A DNA stretch of 32,588 bases from an uncultured Pelosinus sp. (GTDB lineage Bacteria > Bacillota > Negativicutes > DSM-13327), in assembly GCA_946415545.1 (NCBI GenBank), contig CAMKSY010000007.1:1-32588 (forward strand), read 5' to 3'. The position numbers and the translations under genes were made by a program. Positions 11,695 to 21,246 of the stretch are shown in pieces. Position 1 is the first letter of the stretch, and each line of letters opens with the position of its first letter. Below the pieces are notes generated by a model that was given only the letters and a program-made list of their open reading frames with translations, had not been told where the DNA came from and searched no databases.

Positions 11695-11786
11695 ACAATG
11701 CCGCTGATGCGGTACACACCTTCGCGTCTTCGTGGTTCGTTCATTTTGTAGAGTTAGAAGGCGTGAAGCGTTTTTCGCAGAGGTGA
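11695..11786. repeat. Intergenic imperfect palindromic repeat
   Basis: CCGCtgatGCGG, then CACCTTCGCGTCTTCGTGG...AGGCGTGAAGCG...CGCAGAGGTG; outer ends complementary 8/10. Confidence 0.5.
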
Positions 11787-11823
11787 CTTTTTTAATGGTT
11801 TTGCAAAATAAGGAGGTTTGTCT

Positions 11824-12774
11824 ATGTATAAAAAGTCAGTGATCATTGTGATTGGAATTGTGATCGTACTTTCGCTAATTGGGTTAGCGTTTCACGGTTT
11901 GGGTGCTAAGAATAAGGGAAATGTCAGCCAGTCTGATAAGATTGGCATCATCTACGTGGATGGTGTTATTATCGGCGGGCGAGGTCAAAGCAGTGTGCTC
12001 ATGGAGCAGGGTGGCACAGATCAGATTATTAAACAAATACACCAGGCTAGAGATGATGCATCTGTAAAGGCTGTTGTTTTGCGGATAAATAGTCCGGGAG
12101 GCAGCGCAGCGGCTTCTCAGGAAGTTGGAGAAGAATTGAAGAAGCTGCGAGCTCAAGGCAAGATCGTAGTAACGTCCATGGCGGATGTTGCTGCTTCTGG
12201 CGGATATTGGCTGGCAGCATGTACGGATAAAATTTATGCGAATCCGACTACGATGACAGGCAGCATTGGTGTATATATGCCTTATGCCAACTGGGAAGAG
12301 TTATACAAAAAAGTCGGTATTTATCAAGAGAAAATTAAAAGCGGTCCTCACAAAGATATTTTGTCTCCTGAACGGCAAATGACAGATGCAGAACGAGAGA
12401 TTATTCAAGTTATGGTGGATGATATCTATAATCAATTTGTAGACGTAGTAGCCCAAGGACGCAAGATGGACAAAGAACAGGTGAAGAAACTGGCTGACGG
12501 ACGTATTTATACAGGTAATCAGGCCAAGCAGCTTGGACTGGTAGATGAATTAGGCAATATGTATGATGCGATTGATGGTGCCAGCCAATTGGCAGGTATT
12601 GAAGGGAAGCCAACCATAAAAGAATTTGGCAAGACATCTCCTTGGAACATGGTGTTTGGTCCTAATGAGAAAATAAGTACGCTGCTAGAACAATTTTTAT
12701 TTCAAAAGGCTGGAAATCAATTGAATCTAGGTGTTCCATTGGAAGCGGCGCCAGAAAAATGGCAGGTGAAATAA
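11824..12774 (+). CDS. sppA: Signal peptide peptidase SppA (S49)
   Basis: LRINSPGGSAAASQEV, VTSMADVAASGGYWLAACTDKIYANPTTMTGSIGV; AGGAGG before ATG 11824. Confidence 0.93.
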   Translation: MYKKSVIIVIGIVIVLSLIGLAFHGLGAKNKGNVSQSDKIGIIYVDGVIIGGRGQSSVLMEQGGTDQIIKQIHQARDDASVKAVVLRINSPGGSAAASQEVGEELKKLRAQGKIVVTSMADVAASGGYWLAACTDKIYANPTTMTGSIGVYMPYANWEELYKKVGIYQEKIKSGPHKDILSPERQMTDAEREIIQVMVDDIYNQFVDVVAQGRKMDKEQVKKLADGRIYTGNQAKQLGLVDELGNMYDAIDGASQLAGIEGKPTIKEFGKTSPWNMVFGPNEKISTLLEQFLFQKAGNQLNLGVPLEAAPEKWQVK

Positions 12775-13356
12775 ATGGGGAATGTCTTCGATGCTTTGTA
12801 TGATGTTCTATTCCAACCTAAAATAGCAATGCAGATGATTGCTGAGCAGAAAAAAATATCACAGGCTGTGATCGTCTTTTTCCTTAGCTTGGTAATACCC
12901 TTATGGGCTTTGTATTTTGGCATGCAGGATGTTGGCATGGCTGCCATGGTTCCCTTTGTCATCGGGTTCAAAATTATCAGCAGTATGCTCATGTGGTTTA
13001 TGGGAGCTGCTGTATGGCATTTGATTGCTGAATTTCTTGGTGGCAGAGGTTCAGGATTAGGGTTATTTACGACTTTAGGATTTGCTCAGTTTCCACAAGT
13101 ATTTATTGTTCCTCTGTGGGTAATTGCAGCACTATTACCAGTCAGTTTGAAAAGCATAATGATGGCGGTTGCTGCTTTGACAATCTTTGCTTGGTCATTT
13201 TTCTTGACGATAACAGCGATTAGAGAAGTGTATGAATTTTCCACAGCAAAGGCAATGTTGGTTATGATCACTCCGATTTTAGTCATTTTGGTGGTATGTG
13301 CAATTGCTTTTACCTTTATCGGCAGTGCCGTAACACAAATGCCCATGTGGTTATAA
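12775..13356 (+). CDS. Yip1-family membrane protein
   Basis: 193 aa, multiple TM segments, N-terminal FDALYDVLFQPKIAMQMIAEQKK typical of Yip1-domain proteins. Confidence 0.65.
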   Translation: MGNVFDALYDVLFQPKIAMQMIAEQKKISQAVIVFFLSLVIPLWALYFGMQDVGMAAMVPFVIGFKIISSMLMWFMGAAVWHLIAEFLGGRGSGLGLFTTLGFAQFPQVFIVPLWVIAALLPVSLKSIMMAVAALTIFAWSFFLTITAIREVYEFSTAKAMLVMITPILVILVVCAIAFTFIGSAVTQMPMWL

Positions 13357-13399
13357 AGAAAAGATGTGAAGTGCAAACGTATATAGATTGTTAATATGT

Positions 13400-13429
13400 C
13401 AGGAGTGGAATATACAAATTCCATTCCTG
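13400..13429. terminator. Hairpin between yip1 and lipoprotein genes
   Basis: CAGGAGTGGAAT...ATTCCATTCCTG; no clear U tract. Confidence 0.45.
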
Positions 13430-13484
13430 GCAATTATCATTTCATATTTAAATTCGACATATTGATAGGAAAGGGTAGGATGAA

Positions 13485-15830
13485 ATGAGAGGTAAATTGA
13501 TAGTCCTTACGCTCGTCCTAGCATTCCTGCTTGGGGGATGTGCGAGTCAGGTACCGGCGCCAATTGCCGGTCTTAGCGTAGCTGCACCAGAGGAAGTCAT
13601 GAAATGGGGACTCTCTCAACAATTACAACAAGAGGGATCAGGAAACTCCTACCGAGTGATGGCAGCACAAGATCAAGGGACGATGCTGGAACTGGCGGCA
13701 GGAGACCAGGGCAAGATTGAATACTTCCTGGAGATGAAGGCCGATGCGGCAGCCTTTGCGAAGATAAGACTAGAATTTCTGTCTACGCAAGGGGGAGGGC
13801 GGATTACTTTTGCAGCTTTAGATAATAAGGGGAATCTTCTTGCAGAAACGGGTTCTATTTTCACAGGGCAGCTGCCTTCTGATTCTACTCATCAAAAGTG
13901 GCAGGATAGGCGATATTATAACAATTATCAGGGCGGCTGGATCGAAGAAACTCATTATTTCTCTCAACTGTTAGCTGATTTGCCTCAGGCTGTCTCATCT
14001 AATGCAGCCACTTATCGTCTCAGCGTTGAAGTGAGTAAGGGGCAGCATGCACTAATTTCTCAGTTTGCGACAGGCATGGATATTACGAAAGCGGTAGCAC
14101 TGACTCCTAGTACGCTGCAATACACTGTCAATCAGGGAGATAGGCTTATGATTGAAGCCGATGTGGAAAATAAAAGTCAAGAGATTCTGGAAAATGTGGC
14201 AGTGCGCCTTCAGGAGCCTTATGGTTATGGACTAGTCGCAGTAGATCAAGTTATAAAGACGATTGCGCGTTTAGGACCAGGAGAGAAACAGCGTCTTAGT
14301 TGGCAGATTCAAGCCCAAAGACCTGATAGCGTAAACTTAAATCAGCCTTGGTTTGTTGGCTTTTCTGTAAATAATGTGCTGCTATCGTCAAAAATCGGAG
14401 TGAAGGTAGCGGATACAAGACCGGGAAAAGTTTTTTATGTAATGACCGAAGATTTAGAACCTATAGATGGTGCTGGTTATGCCAAAGCATGGGGGAATGC
14501 CAATGGATGGCTGGACCCACAGGAATTTCAGGGACAAATGGTTTATAAAGCGGAAAAACTTAATGAAATAGCCGAAAAGCATGGAGCGAAGTGGACCCAT
14601 TATATTGCCTGGCCGGCTGTTAAAGCTGCTCAATGGGCTGCAGGTCAGTCCGCCTTGGGTGAGTGGTCTAAGGTAGTAACAGCAATAAGGAACTCCGTCA
14701 TTCAAGAATCTGGCAAAGGTCATGAATATGGAATTCATATGCATTCCGATTATGATCCGTACCTGCTTAGCAATATGTTGTCTTATAATGCTGAAGTTGA
14801 CGGCTTTTGGGCCAATCATTTAAAACATGGCTGGGCTCATTCTATAGAACATGAAGGCGATTTTAGTGATTATAACAGCCGAACTGGTATCTTATATCAG
14901 TATCAGGCAATCATAGACCAATTGTCGGCCAATTCTTCCCAAGGGCAGTTACTGACAGCCCGGGCAGGTTCTTTTGATTTTGGTAATGGAAGTGCACAAG
15001 AGGCCATGAGTACGAATGCATATAAAAAAGTTGGTCTATGGGGATCGAGTGATGCGGATGGTAATGCAGGAGGCATTACCTCAGGTGAATACGGGAGTGA
15101 AATTTATTTTGGGGCTGCTGATGATATTAATGCTCCTGCAAAGGACCTTCAAAAGTTAGGGGTCGTGGAGTTTCGCCCCACACCAAAAGAACCCATTGCA
15201 TATGATAGTCAAAGTGCATTCATCATGAATAAAAAAACAGATCAAGGCATGAACTATTTTACTGGGGGGAGTTCCAATATAAAGCCAGGGGTGCATGCCA
15301 TTGTCGGCTTCACACATGCTATGTTTATTATGGGACAGACAGATTGGCAAAGCCTTGAAGGAGGGCAGTTCCAAGCGTTAGATGATCATCTAGCCTATAT
15401 AAAAGAAGCTTATGCCGATAAAGGGTTATTAACCTTTGGAACTGCTAGTGAACTGGTGGCAGATTATTTGGATTATTACACACCACAGTTATTAGCAATA
15501 TATGGTGAAAGACAATCAGAGGGATTTGGTGTTTCTGAATATAAGATCCGGATGCTGGGGCGGGATATTCCTGTTGATGCCAATCACATCCATAGTGTAA
15601 CTATGAAATATCCGTTGTATTTACGCAATAGTGCTTATCGAATCAGTATACTGAAAAATGGAAATACGATTTATAGTACTTGGGGGCTGCCTACTCCTTT
15701 TAATGATATAATATTTACAGTAGATGATAAAACGGCTGTATATACTGTAAAAATATATCATAATGAATTCGCTGCCAAATTTATAACGCAAATTCGTTCA
15801 ATTAATGAAAAAATATTCAAAAAAAATTGA
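13485..15830 (+). CDS. Large lipoprotein with divergent polysaccharide-deacetylase-like region
   Basis: 781 aa; lipobox LGGC; motif-like EYGIHMHSDYDPYL and LLTARAGSFDFGNGSAQEAMSTNAYKKVGLWGSS. Confidence 0.55.
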   Translation: MRGKLIVLTLVLAFLLGGCASQVPAPIAGLSVAAPEEVMKWGLSQQLQQEGSGNSYRVMAAQDQGTMLELAAGDQGKIEYFLEMKADAAAFAKIRLEFLSTQGGGRITFAALDNKGNLLAETGSIFTGQLPSDSTHQKWQDRRYYNNYQGGWIEETHYFSQLLADLPQAVSSNAATYRLSVEVSKGQHALISQFATGMDITKAVALTPSTLQYTVNQGDRLMIEADVENKSQEILENVAVRLQEPYGYGLVAVDQVIKTIARLGPGEKQRLSWQIQAQRPDSVNLNQPWFVGFSVNNVLLSSKIGVKVADTRPGKVFYVMTEDLEPIDGAGYAKAWGNANGWLDPQEFQGQMVYKAEKLNEIAEKHGAKWTHYIAWPAVKAAQWAAGQSALGEWSKVVTAIRNSVIQESGKGHEYGIHMHSDYDPYLLSNMLSYNAEVDGFWANHLKHGWAHSIEHEGDFSDYNSRTGILYQYQAIIDQLSANSSQGQLLTARAGSFDFGNGSAQEAMSTNAYKKVGLWGSSDADGNAGGITSGEYGSEIYFGAADDINAPAKDLQKLGVVEFRPTPKEPIAYDSQSAFIMNKKTDQGMNYFTGGSSNIKPGVHAIVGFTHAMFIMGQTDWQSLEGGQFQALDDHLAYIKEAYADKGLLTFGTASELVADYLDYYTPQLLAIYGERQSEGFGVSEYKIRMLGRDIPVDANHIHSVTMKYPLYLRNSAYRISILKNGNTIYSTWGLPTPFNDIIFTVDDKTAVYTVKIYHNEFAAKFITQIRSINEKIFKKN

Positions 15831-15937
15831 CAAAAAGTATTTTTTCCCATTATATAGGAGGATATTTTTAGATTTGTGCGAATAAACATATAACATAGAA
15901 CATAAACGGATATAAAGTAAATAAGGAGAGGCTAAGA

Positions 15938-16339
15938 ATGTCTAATATCAAACATACAGTATTGGTTATTGATGATCAGCCAGGCATTAGAAGATTATTA
16001 ATGGAAGTTCTAAGCGAAGAAGGGTATGCAGTTCATACAGCAGCTAATGGCTATGAAGGCATACAAAAAGTGAAAGATCTCAAACCTGTCTTGATTTTGA
16101 TGGACATGAAAATGCCAGGGATGGACGGAATTGAAACACTACGGGAGCTTAAACGATTAAATCAAGCAAATAAAGTGATTATGATGACTGCATATGGTGA
16201 GCTGGAATTGGTTAATATCGCCAAGGAATTAGGAGCCTATGCATATATTACCAAACCTTTTGATATTATTGACTTATGTTCTATGATTGCTACTTTGATT
16301 TCTGGTAATAATAAGGAATGTGAATTGAAAATTGGATAG
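15938..16339 (+). CDS. spo0F: Single-domain response regulator, Spo0F-like
   Basis: VLVIDDQPGIRRLLMEVLSEEGY...LILMDMKMPGMDGIETL...MMTAYGELELV...YITKPFDI; receiver only, downstream of pyrG. Confidence 0.8.
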   Translation: MSNIKHTVLVIDDQPGIRRLLMEVLSEEGYAVHTAANGYEGIQKVKDLKPVLILMDMKMPGMDGIETLRELKRLNQANKVIMMTAYGELELVNIAKELGAYAYITKPFDIIDLCSMIATLISGNNKECELKIG

Positions 16340-16346
16340 TAGCAGG

Positions 16347-16377
16347 CACCCAAAGAATATTCTTTGGGTGTTTTTTT
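16347..16377 (+). terminator. Terminator after spo0F-like gene
   Basis: Perfect palindrome CACCCAAAGAATATTCTTTGGGTG followed by T7. Confidence 0.9.
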
Positions 16378-16526
16378 CTTAGGAAAATAGCAGATTAAAC
16401 TGTAGTATAAAAAGAATTTGGATAGAAAAACATGGATTTTAGTATTCTTTGCGTTAGAGGGTTTTTTGAATAGAGGCAGGATTTTTTTATTGTTTGGCGA
16501 AATGAATAATCGAAAGGGGGATGTAT

Positions 16527-17168
16527 ATGATTATCAACACGGTTGCAACACTGGCTTTATATTGCCCGCGTTGTGGAAAATTGCACATGCATGATATTTC
16601 AAGGTTCGACCTAAAGAATACGGCTGGCAAAAAGCTGTTTTGCAGTTGTGGTCAAATACAAGCCTCTATTACAAGTGTTGGCGAGCGTCAGTGTTTATTG
16701 GATATTCCCTGCGTTTTGTGCCAGCGAAATCATGTAATTTGTCTTGAGCATAATCGTTTTTGGCATGCAACCATGGATAAAATATATTGTGTGCAGGAAA
16801 ATTTTGAATTGGGATTTATTGGGAAACGACAAGCCATATCTGAAACCATTGACAAGTATAAAATAGAGTTTGAAAAAATGTCCTTGGGCATGGATATTGA
16901 TGAATATGATGACTATATTCAAAATCCTCAGGTCATGTTTGAAACGTTAAATAAAATACATGACATTGCCGAAAAGGGAAAAGTGTATTGCCGCTGCGGC
17001 AGTAATGCAATAGGTGCTGAAGTATTGCCAGAAGGTATTGAATTAGAATGTGGGCAATGTGGCGGCTATCTTATAATTCCAGCGCAAAGTGAAAAAGATT
17101 TAGCGTATGTTGAAGGATTAGAATCCATTGAAATCATTCCTCCCCGGCGCTCACATCGGAAACATTAA
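16527..17168 (+). CDS. Uncharacterised multi-zinc-ribbon protein
   Basis: CPRCGK, CSCGQ, CVLCQRNH, CRCG, CGQCGG motifs; start 16521 or 16527 uncertain. Confidence 0.7.
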   Translation: MIINTVATLALYCPRCGKLHMHDISRFDLKNTAGKKLFCSCGQIQASITSVGERQCLLDIPCVLCQRNHVICLEHNRFWHATMDKIYCVQENFELGFIGKRQAISETIDKYKIEFEKMSLGMDIDEYDDYIQNPQVMFETLNKIHDIAEKGKVYCRCGSNAIGAEVLPEGIELECGQCGGYLIIPAQSEKDLAYVEGLESIEIIPPRRSHRKH

Positions 17169-17312
17169 TAATTGGCATTGCATCATCAATCATTTACGCG
17201 TTGAAGCAGATATTTGGTTCCAATCAGCAATTCGTAAGACTTGGCATACGCCGGGTCTTCTTTATTGCTTATTCATAGAACAATAGATTATAGGAAAAGG
17301 GGATGCTACAAA

Positions 17313-18278
17313 ATGGATCGTGAACTCGCATTGGAATTTGTTCGTGTTACAGAAGCAGCTGCTATTGCTTCAGGACGCTGGATGGGAAAAGGTGAAAAGA
17401 ATTTAGCAGATCAGGCAGCTGTTGATGCAATGAGAACTGCTTTTGATAGTGTTAATATCAATGGTAAGGTTGTTATCGGGGAAGGAGAAATGGATGAAGC
17501 TCCGATGCTCTATATTGGGGAAGCAGTAGGTGGCGGCGGTCTGGATGTGGACATTGCTGTGGATCCTCTCGAAGGAACGAATCTTATTGCAAAAGGCTTG
17601 CCAGGCGCGATTGCTGTTTTGGCAATTGCCTCTCGCGGTGGCTTACTCCATGCGCCTGACATGTACATGGACAAAATTGTTGTTGGTCCAAAGGCAGCAG
17701 GTAAAGTCAATATTAATGCCACAGTTACGGAAAACCTTAAGGCCGTAGCCACTGCTTTGGAACGTAAGGTAGAAGATTTAACGGTAGTCATTTTAGATCG
17801 GGATCGTCATGAAGGCATTATTGCCGAAGCGCGTAAGGCTGGCGCACGAATTAAGCTGATTACAGATGGTGATGTATCTCCTGCTATTAATGTATGCATT
17901 GAAGGTACAGGCGTTCATATGATGATTGGTGTAGGCGGTGCACCAGAAGGTGTAATTGCTGCTGCGGCAGTTAAGTGTCTTGGCGGTGATATGCAAGGTA
18001 TTCTTCGTCCGGAGAATGAACAAGAGATTGCTCGGGCTAAATCAATGGGTATCACCGATATTCATAAAGTATTAACGATTGATGATTTGGTGAAAGGCGA
18101 TGATGCATTCTTTGCTGCAACAGCTATTACCCAAGGTGATTTGTTAAATGGCGTACGTTATTTTGGCGGCGGGGCTCGTACTCACTCTATTGTAATGCGC
18201 TATAAAACAGGTACGGTACGTTTTGTAGATGCGATTCATAAATTTGAGCGGAAATCAATGGCGATTAAACGCACATAA
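17313..18278 (+). CDS. glpX: Fructose-1,6-bisphosphatase class II
   Basis: MDRELALEFVRVTEAAAIASGRWMGKGEKNLADQAAVDAMR; VVIGEGEMDEAPMLYIGE; DVAVDPLEGT-like DIAVDPLEGTNL. Confidence 0.96.
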   Translation: MDRELALEFVRVTEAAAIASGRWMGKGEKNLADQAAVDAMRTAFDSVNINGKVVIGEGEMDEAPMLYIGEAVGGGGLDVDIAVDPLEGTNLIAKGLPGAIAVLAIASRGGLLHAPDMYMDKIVVGPKAAGKVNINATVTENLKAVATALERKVEDLTVVILDRDRHEGIIAEARKAGARIKLITDGDVSPAINVCIEGTGVHMMIGVGGAPEGVIAAAAVKCLGGDMQGILRPENEQEIARAKSMGITDIHKVLTIDDLVKGDDAFFAATAITQGDLLNGVRYFGGGARTHSIVMRYKTGTVRFVDAIHKFERKSMAIKRT

Positions 18279-18319
18279 TGTAAGGCTTTAGCGGGAAGGC
18301 GAGTTTCCGAATTTCATAC

Positions 18320-18353
18320 CCAAATAGACTTGCCTTAGGGCAAGTCTATTTGG
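18320..18353. terminator. Strong hairpin after glpX
   Basis: CAAATAGACTTGCC tta GGGCAAGTCTATTTG; no U tract. Confidence 0.6.
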
Positions 18354-18467
18354 CATAATAGGCAAATAATGCATAAATACTTTCATTGCTGTTTATGATA
18401 TATTATGTGAAGAGAATATGAGAAGCTACAATATTACTAGGTTTTTATAAAAAGCGGAGGCGATGCA

Positions 18468-19373
18468 GTGAATTTGATTTGGCTAAAACAACAACCGAAG
18501 TTCTTATATACACTGGCTGTCCTATTTGGAATTGGAGCATTGTTTTTTGGAGCAATGCATATTCAAAAAGGAGTACCAGAAGAAAAAGTAGAGGTAACGC
18601 AAAATTTAAATTCTGAATCTACACCTGAGACTGTTGAAACCGTTCCGAAGAAGACGATGCACACCGTAAAAGATGGTGAGACATTAAGTACGATTGCTGA
18701 ACAATACGGGATTGATGTGGATACGTTAGAAGGTGCAAATCCAGATCTGAATGTTGATATTCATCCAGGAGACCAATTGGTAATTTTGCCTCAAAAGGGT
18801 GCATTGCACACTGCTGGTACGGGGGATACATTATGGTGGATCGCTAATGCCTACCATGTTGAGGTCGCTGCGATATTGCAGGCGAATGGCAAGGTAAATG
18901 AAGACTTATCCATTGGTGAAAGTTTGTTTATACCAGGTGGTAAAAAACCGAAGGAAACAGAACGATTATTGGCGCGGGCAGAAACCACAGTGTCGCGTAG
19001 CAGCGGCAATCGTTTTAGCTGGCCGACAGAAGGAGAACTGACTTCTGGATTTGGACATCGCTGGGGAAGAAATCACGATGGAATTGACCTGGCTAATGAT
19101 ATTGGTACTCCTGTGCGGGCTGCTCGATCTGGGCGGGTAAGTTATGCTGGCTGGTCTAGCGGATATGGCCGTGTTGTCATGATTGAACATGAGCAGGGGT
19201 ATACCACTGTTTACGGTCATTTAAATGAATCCTTTGTATCAGAAGGACAATATGTTAAAATTGGACAACGTATAGCAGCTATGGGGAATACAGGATATTC
19301 TACAGGACCTCACCTGCATTTTGAAGTACGAAAAAATGGCACACCAATCAATCCATATAATGTGCTGCCATAA
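18468..19373 (+). CDS. LysM-containing M23 metallopeptidase
   Basis: LysM HTVKDGETLSTIAEQYGIDVDTLEGANPDL; M23 SGFGHRWGRNHDGIDLAN...YGHL...GPHLHFEVRKNGTPINP. GTG start. Confidence 0.93.
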   Translation: MNLIWLKQQPKFLYTLAVLFGIGALFFGAMHIQKGVPEEKVEVTQNLNSESTPETVETVPKKTMHTVKDGETLSTIAEQYGIDVDTLEGANPDLNVDIHPGDQLVILPQKGALHTAGTGDTLWWIANAYHVEVAAILQANGKVNEDLSIGESLFIPGGKKPKETERLLARAETTVSRSSGNRFSWPTEGELTSGFGHRWGRNHDGIDLANDIGTPVRAARSGRVSYAGWSSGYGRVVMIEHEQGYTTVYGHLNESFVSEGQYVKIGQRIAAMGNTGYSTGPHLHFEVRKNGTPINPYNVLP

Positions 19374-19600
19374 TAGAGTCTAATGTTTGCTAACATTTAA
19401 ATAATGGATTGTAAAAATAGCTAGGGGCGATAAAAATGCTCTTGGCTATTTTGTTATGACAAATCTATAGTCATTTGCCTCACTCTGCTTACAACGGCAA
19501 TTAAGTGAAATAGTACGTCTGGAAGAGATAAATGAAGAAAAATGCTTTTAAATTTCACAAAAGCATTAATTTAACGCTTTTAAATTTTACCGAACTAAAG

Positions 19601-19606
19601 TATAAT
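19601..19606 (+). promoter_or_regulatory. -10 element (TATAAT) of ABC transporter operon
   Basis: TATAAT about 41 nt before ATG 19647; poor -35 overlapped by a direct repeat. Confidence 0.5.
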
Positions 19607-19646
19607 GTAAAACATAGGTTAATTATATGGAGTGGGGGATTTATAG

Positions 19647-20429
19647 ATGAAGAAAATAGTTGCGTTGGTATTATTACTTATGATGGCAGGTATGGCTCTG
19701 ACAGGATGCGGCAGTGCTGATACCAAGGGAACAGCAAAGAAGAAAATTGTAATAGGTTTGGATGATAGTTTTCCTCCTATGGGATTTCGAGATGAAAAAA
19801 ATAATATCGTTGGTTTTGATATAGATATGGCAAAGGAAGCTGCTAAGAAACTTGACATGGAAGTGGAATTTAAGCCAATTGACTGGAGCAGTAAAGAAGC
19901 AGAATTAAGTGCTAAGCGGATTGATGCTTTGTGGAATGGTATGAATATCACTGAAGAACGGAAAAAAAATGTATTATTTAGTGATCCTTATATGGAAAGT
20001 AAACAACTGATTTTTGTACTTGCAGGATCTCCAATCAAAAGTGCAGCTGATTTAAGAGGAAAAATCGTAGGTGTGCAGCAAGCCAGTATTGGTGAAGAAG
20101 AAGTTTTAAAAGATGTACAATTAAAGAACTCTTTAAAAGATCTCAAAGTATATCCAGACTTTATCGCTTCTTTCATGGATCTTAATACAGGCAGAGTTGA
20201 TGCGGTTGTTACAGATGAAATACTTGGCAGATATTATATGTCTAAGGAAAAAGATAAATACGTAGCCATTGAGCAACCTATTGGTGAAGTCGGTATATAC
20301 GGTATCGGATTCAGAAAAGAAGATACAGACCTTCGAGATAAAATGCAGAAGGCACTAAATGAAATGAAAAAAGAAGGAACATCTGCTAAAATATCGCAGA
20401 AATGGTTTGGCTCAGATATCATCAAGTAA
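19647..20429 (+). CDS. Amino-acid ABC transporter substrate-binding lipoprotein
   Basis: Lipobox ALTGCGS; KKIVIGLDDSFPPMGFRDEKNNIVGFDIDMAKEAAKKLDMEVEF. Confidence 0.92.
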   Translation: MKKIVALVLLLMMAGMALTGCGSADTKGTAKKKIVIGLDDSFPPMGFRDEKNNIVGFDIDMAKEAAKKLDMEVEFKPIDWSSKEAELSAKRIDALWNGMNITEERKKNVLFSDPYMESKQLIFVLAGSPIKSAADLRGKIVGVQQASIGEEEVLKDVQLKNSLKDLKVYPDFIASFMDLNTGRVDAVVTDEILGRYYMSKEKDKYVAIEQPIGEVGIYGIGFRKEDTDLRDKMQKALNEMKKEGTSAKISQKWFGSDIIK

Positions 20430-20433
20430 CAAT

Positions 20434-20465
20434 AAAAGGCTAATGGTTGATGCCATTAGCCTTTT
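20434..20465 (+). terminator. Hairpin between binding-protein and permease genes
   Basis: AAAAGGCTAATGG ttgatg CCATTAGCCTTTT. Confidence 0.75.
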
Positions 20466-20580
20466 ATATTTAAAGGGAATGTTGAACATAGGATGTCTAG
20501 ATTTTTCTTACGGAATCATTCAATGAGATATGATATAATAAAGGCTGTATTTTTAAAAGTCAAGAAAGAGGAGAAGATGA

Positions 20581-21234
20581 ATGGAAAAATTAATAACCAT
20601 GATGGGACCTATGCTGGATGGAGTCAATGTGACACTACAGATGTTCTTTATTACCTTAGTGCTTTCATTGCCTTTAGGCTTGCTTTTGTCATTGGCGCGT
20701 ATATCGAAATACAAACCGATTAGCTTTTTAGTAGAGACATACATATGGTTGATGCGGGGTACACCCCTTATGCTCCAGCTATTATTTGTATATTATGCGT
20801 TACCTTTAGTGCCTTATATCGGCGTTAAGTTACCGGATTTTTCGGCAGCTATTTTGGCATTCGTACTTAATTATGCAGCTTACTTTGCAGAAATTTTTCG
20901 TGGCGGAATACAATCGATTGAACGGGGACAATACGAGGCCAGTAAAGTACTGGGTATGACATATGTGCAGACGATGAGGCGAATCATACTTCCTCAGGTC
21001 TTAAAAAGAGTAGTACCGCCCATTAGTAATGAGACGATTACACTTGTGAAAGACACATCTCTTATCTATGTTCTTGCCATGAATGATTTGCTTAGAACTG
21101 CTAGAACCATCGTACAGCGAGAGTTTGATATGACTCCCTTTGTCATTGCGGCTATATTTTATTTGGCAATGACCCTAGTTTTAACATGGGGATTTAATAA
21201 ATTGGAAGAGCGCTATGCAGCATATGATGAGTAG
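20581..21234 (+). CDS. Amino-acid ABC transporter permease
   Basis: YIWLMRGTPLMLQLLFVYYALP; EIFRGGIQSIERGQYEASKVLGMTYVQTMRRIILPQ. Confidence 0.93.
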   Translation: MEKLITMMGPMLDGVNVTLQMFFITLVLSLPLGLLLSLARISKYKPISFLVETYIWLMRGTPLMLQLLFVYYALPLVPYIGVKLPDFSAAILAFVLNYAAYFAEIFRGGIQSIERGQYEASKVLGMTYVQTMRRIILPQVLKRVVPPISNETITLVKDTSLIYVLAMNDLLRTARTIVQREFDMTPFVIAAIFYLAMTLVLTWGFNKLEERYAAYDE

Positions 21235-21246
21235 GAGTGAGTTGTT

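Noticed and set aside
12717-13433. Minus-strand ORFs of 91 and 115 aa
   Set aside because: Antisense to the Yip1-family gene.
14454-14819. 121-aa minus-strand ORF
   Set aside because: Antisense within the long lipoprotein gene; no independent support.
19619-19951. 110-aa minus-strand ORF
   Set aside because: Antisense to the ABC substrate-binding gene.
20493-20723. 76-aa plus-strand ORF
   Set aside because: Out of frame with and overlapping the permease gene, which has clear motifs.
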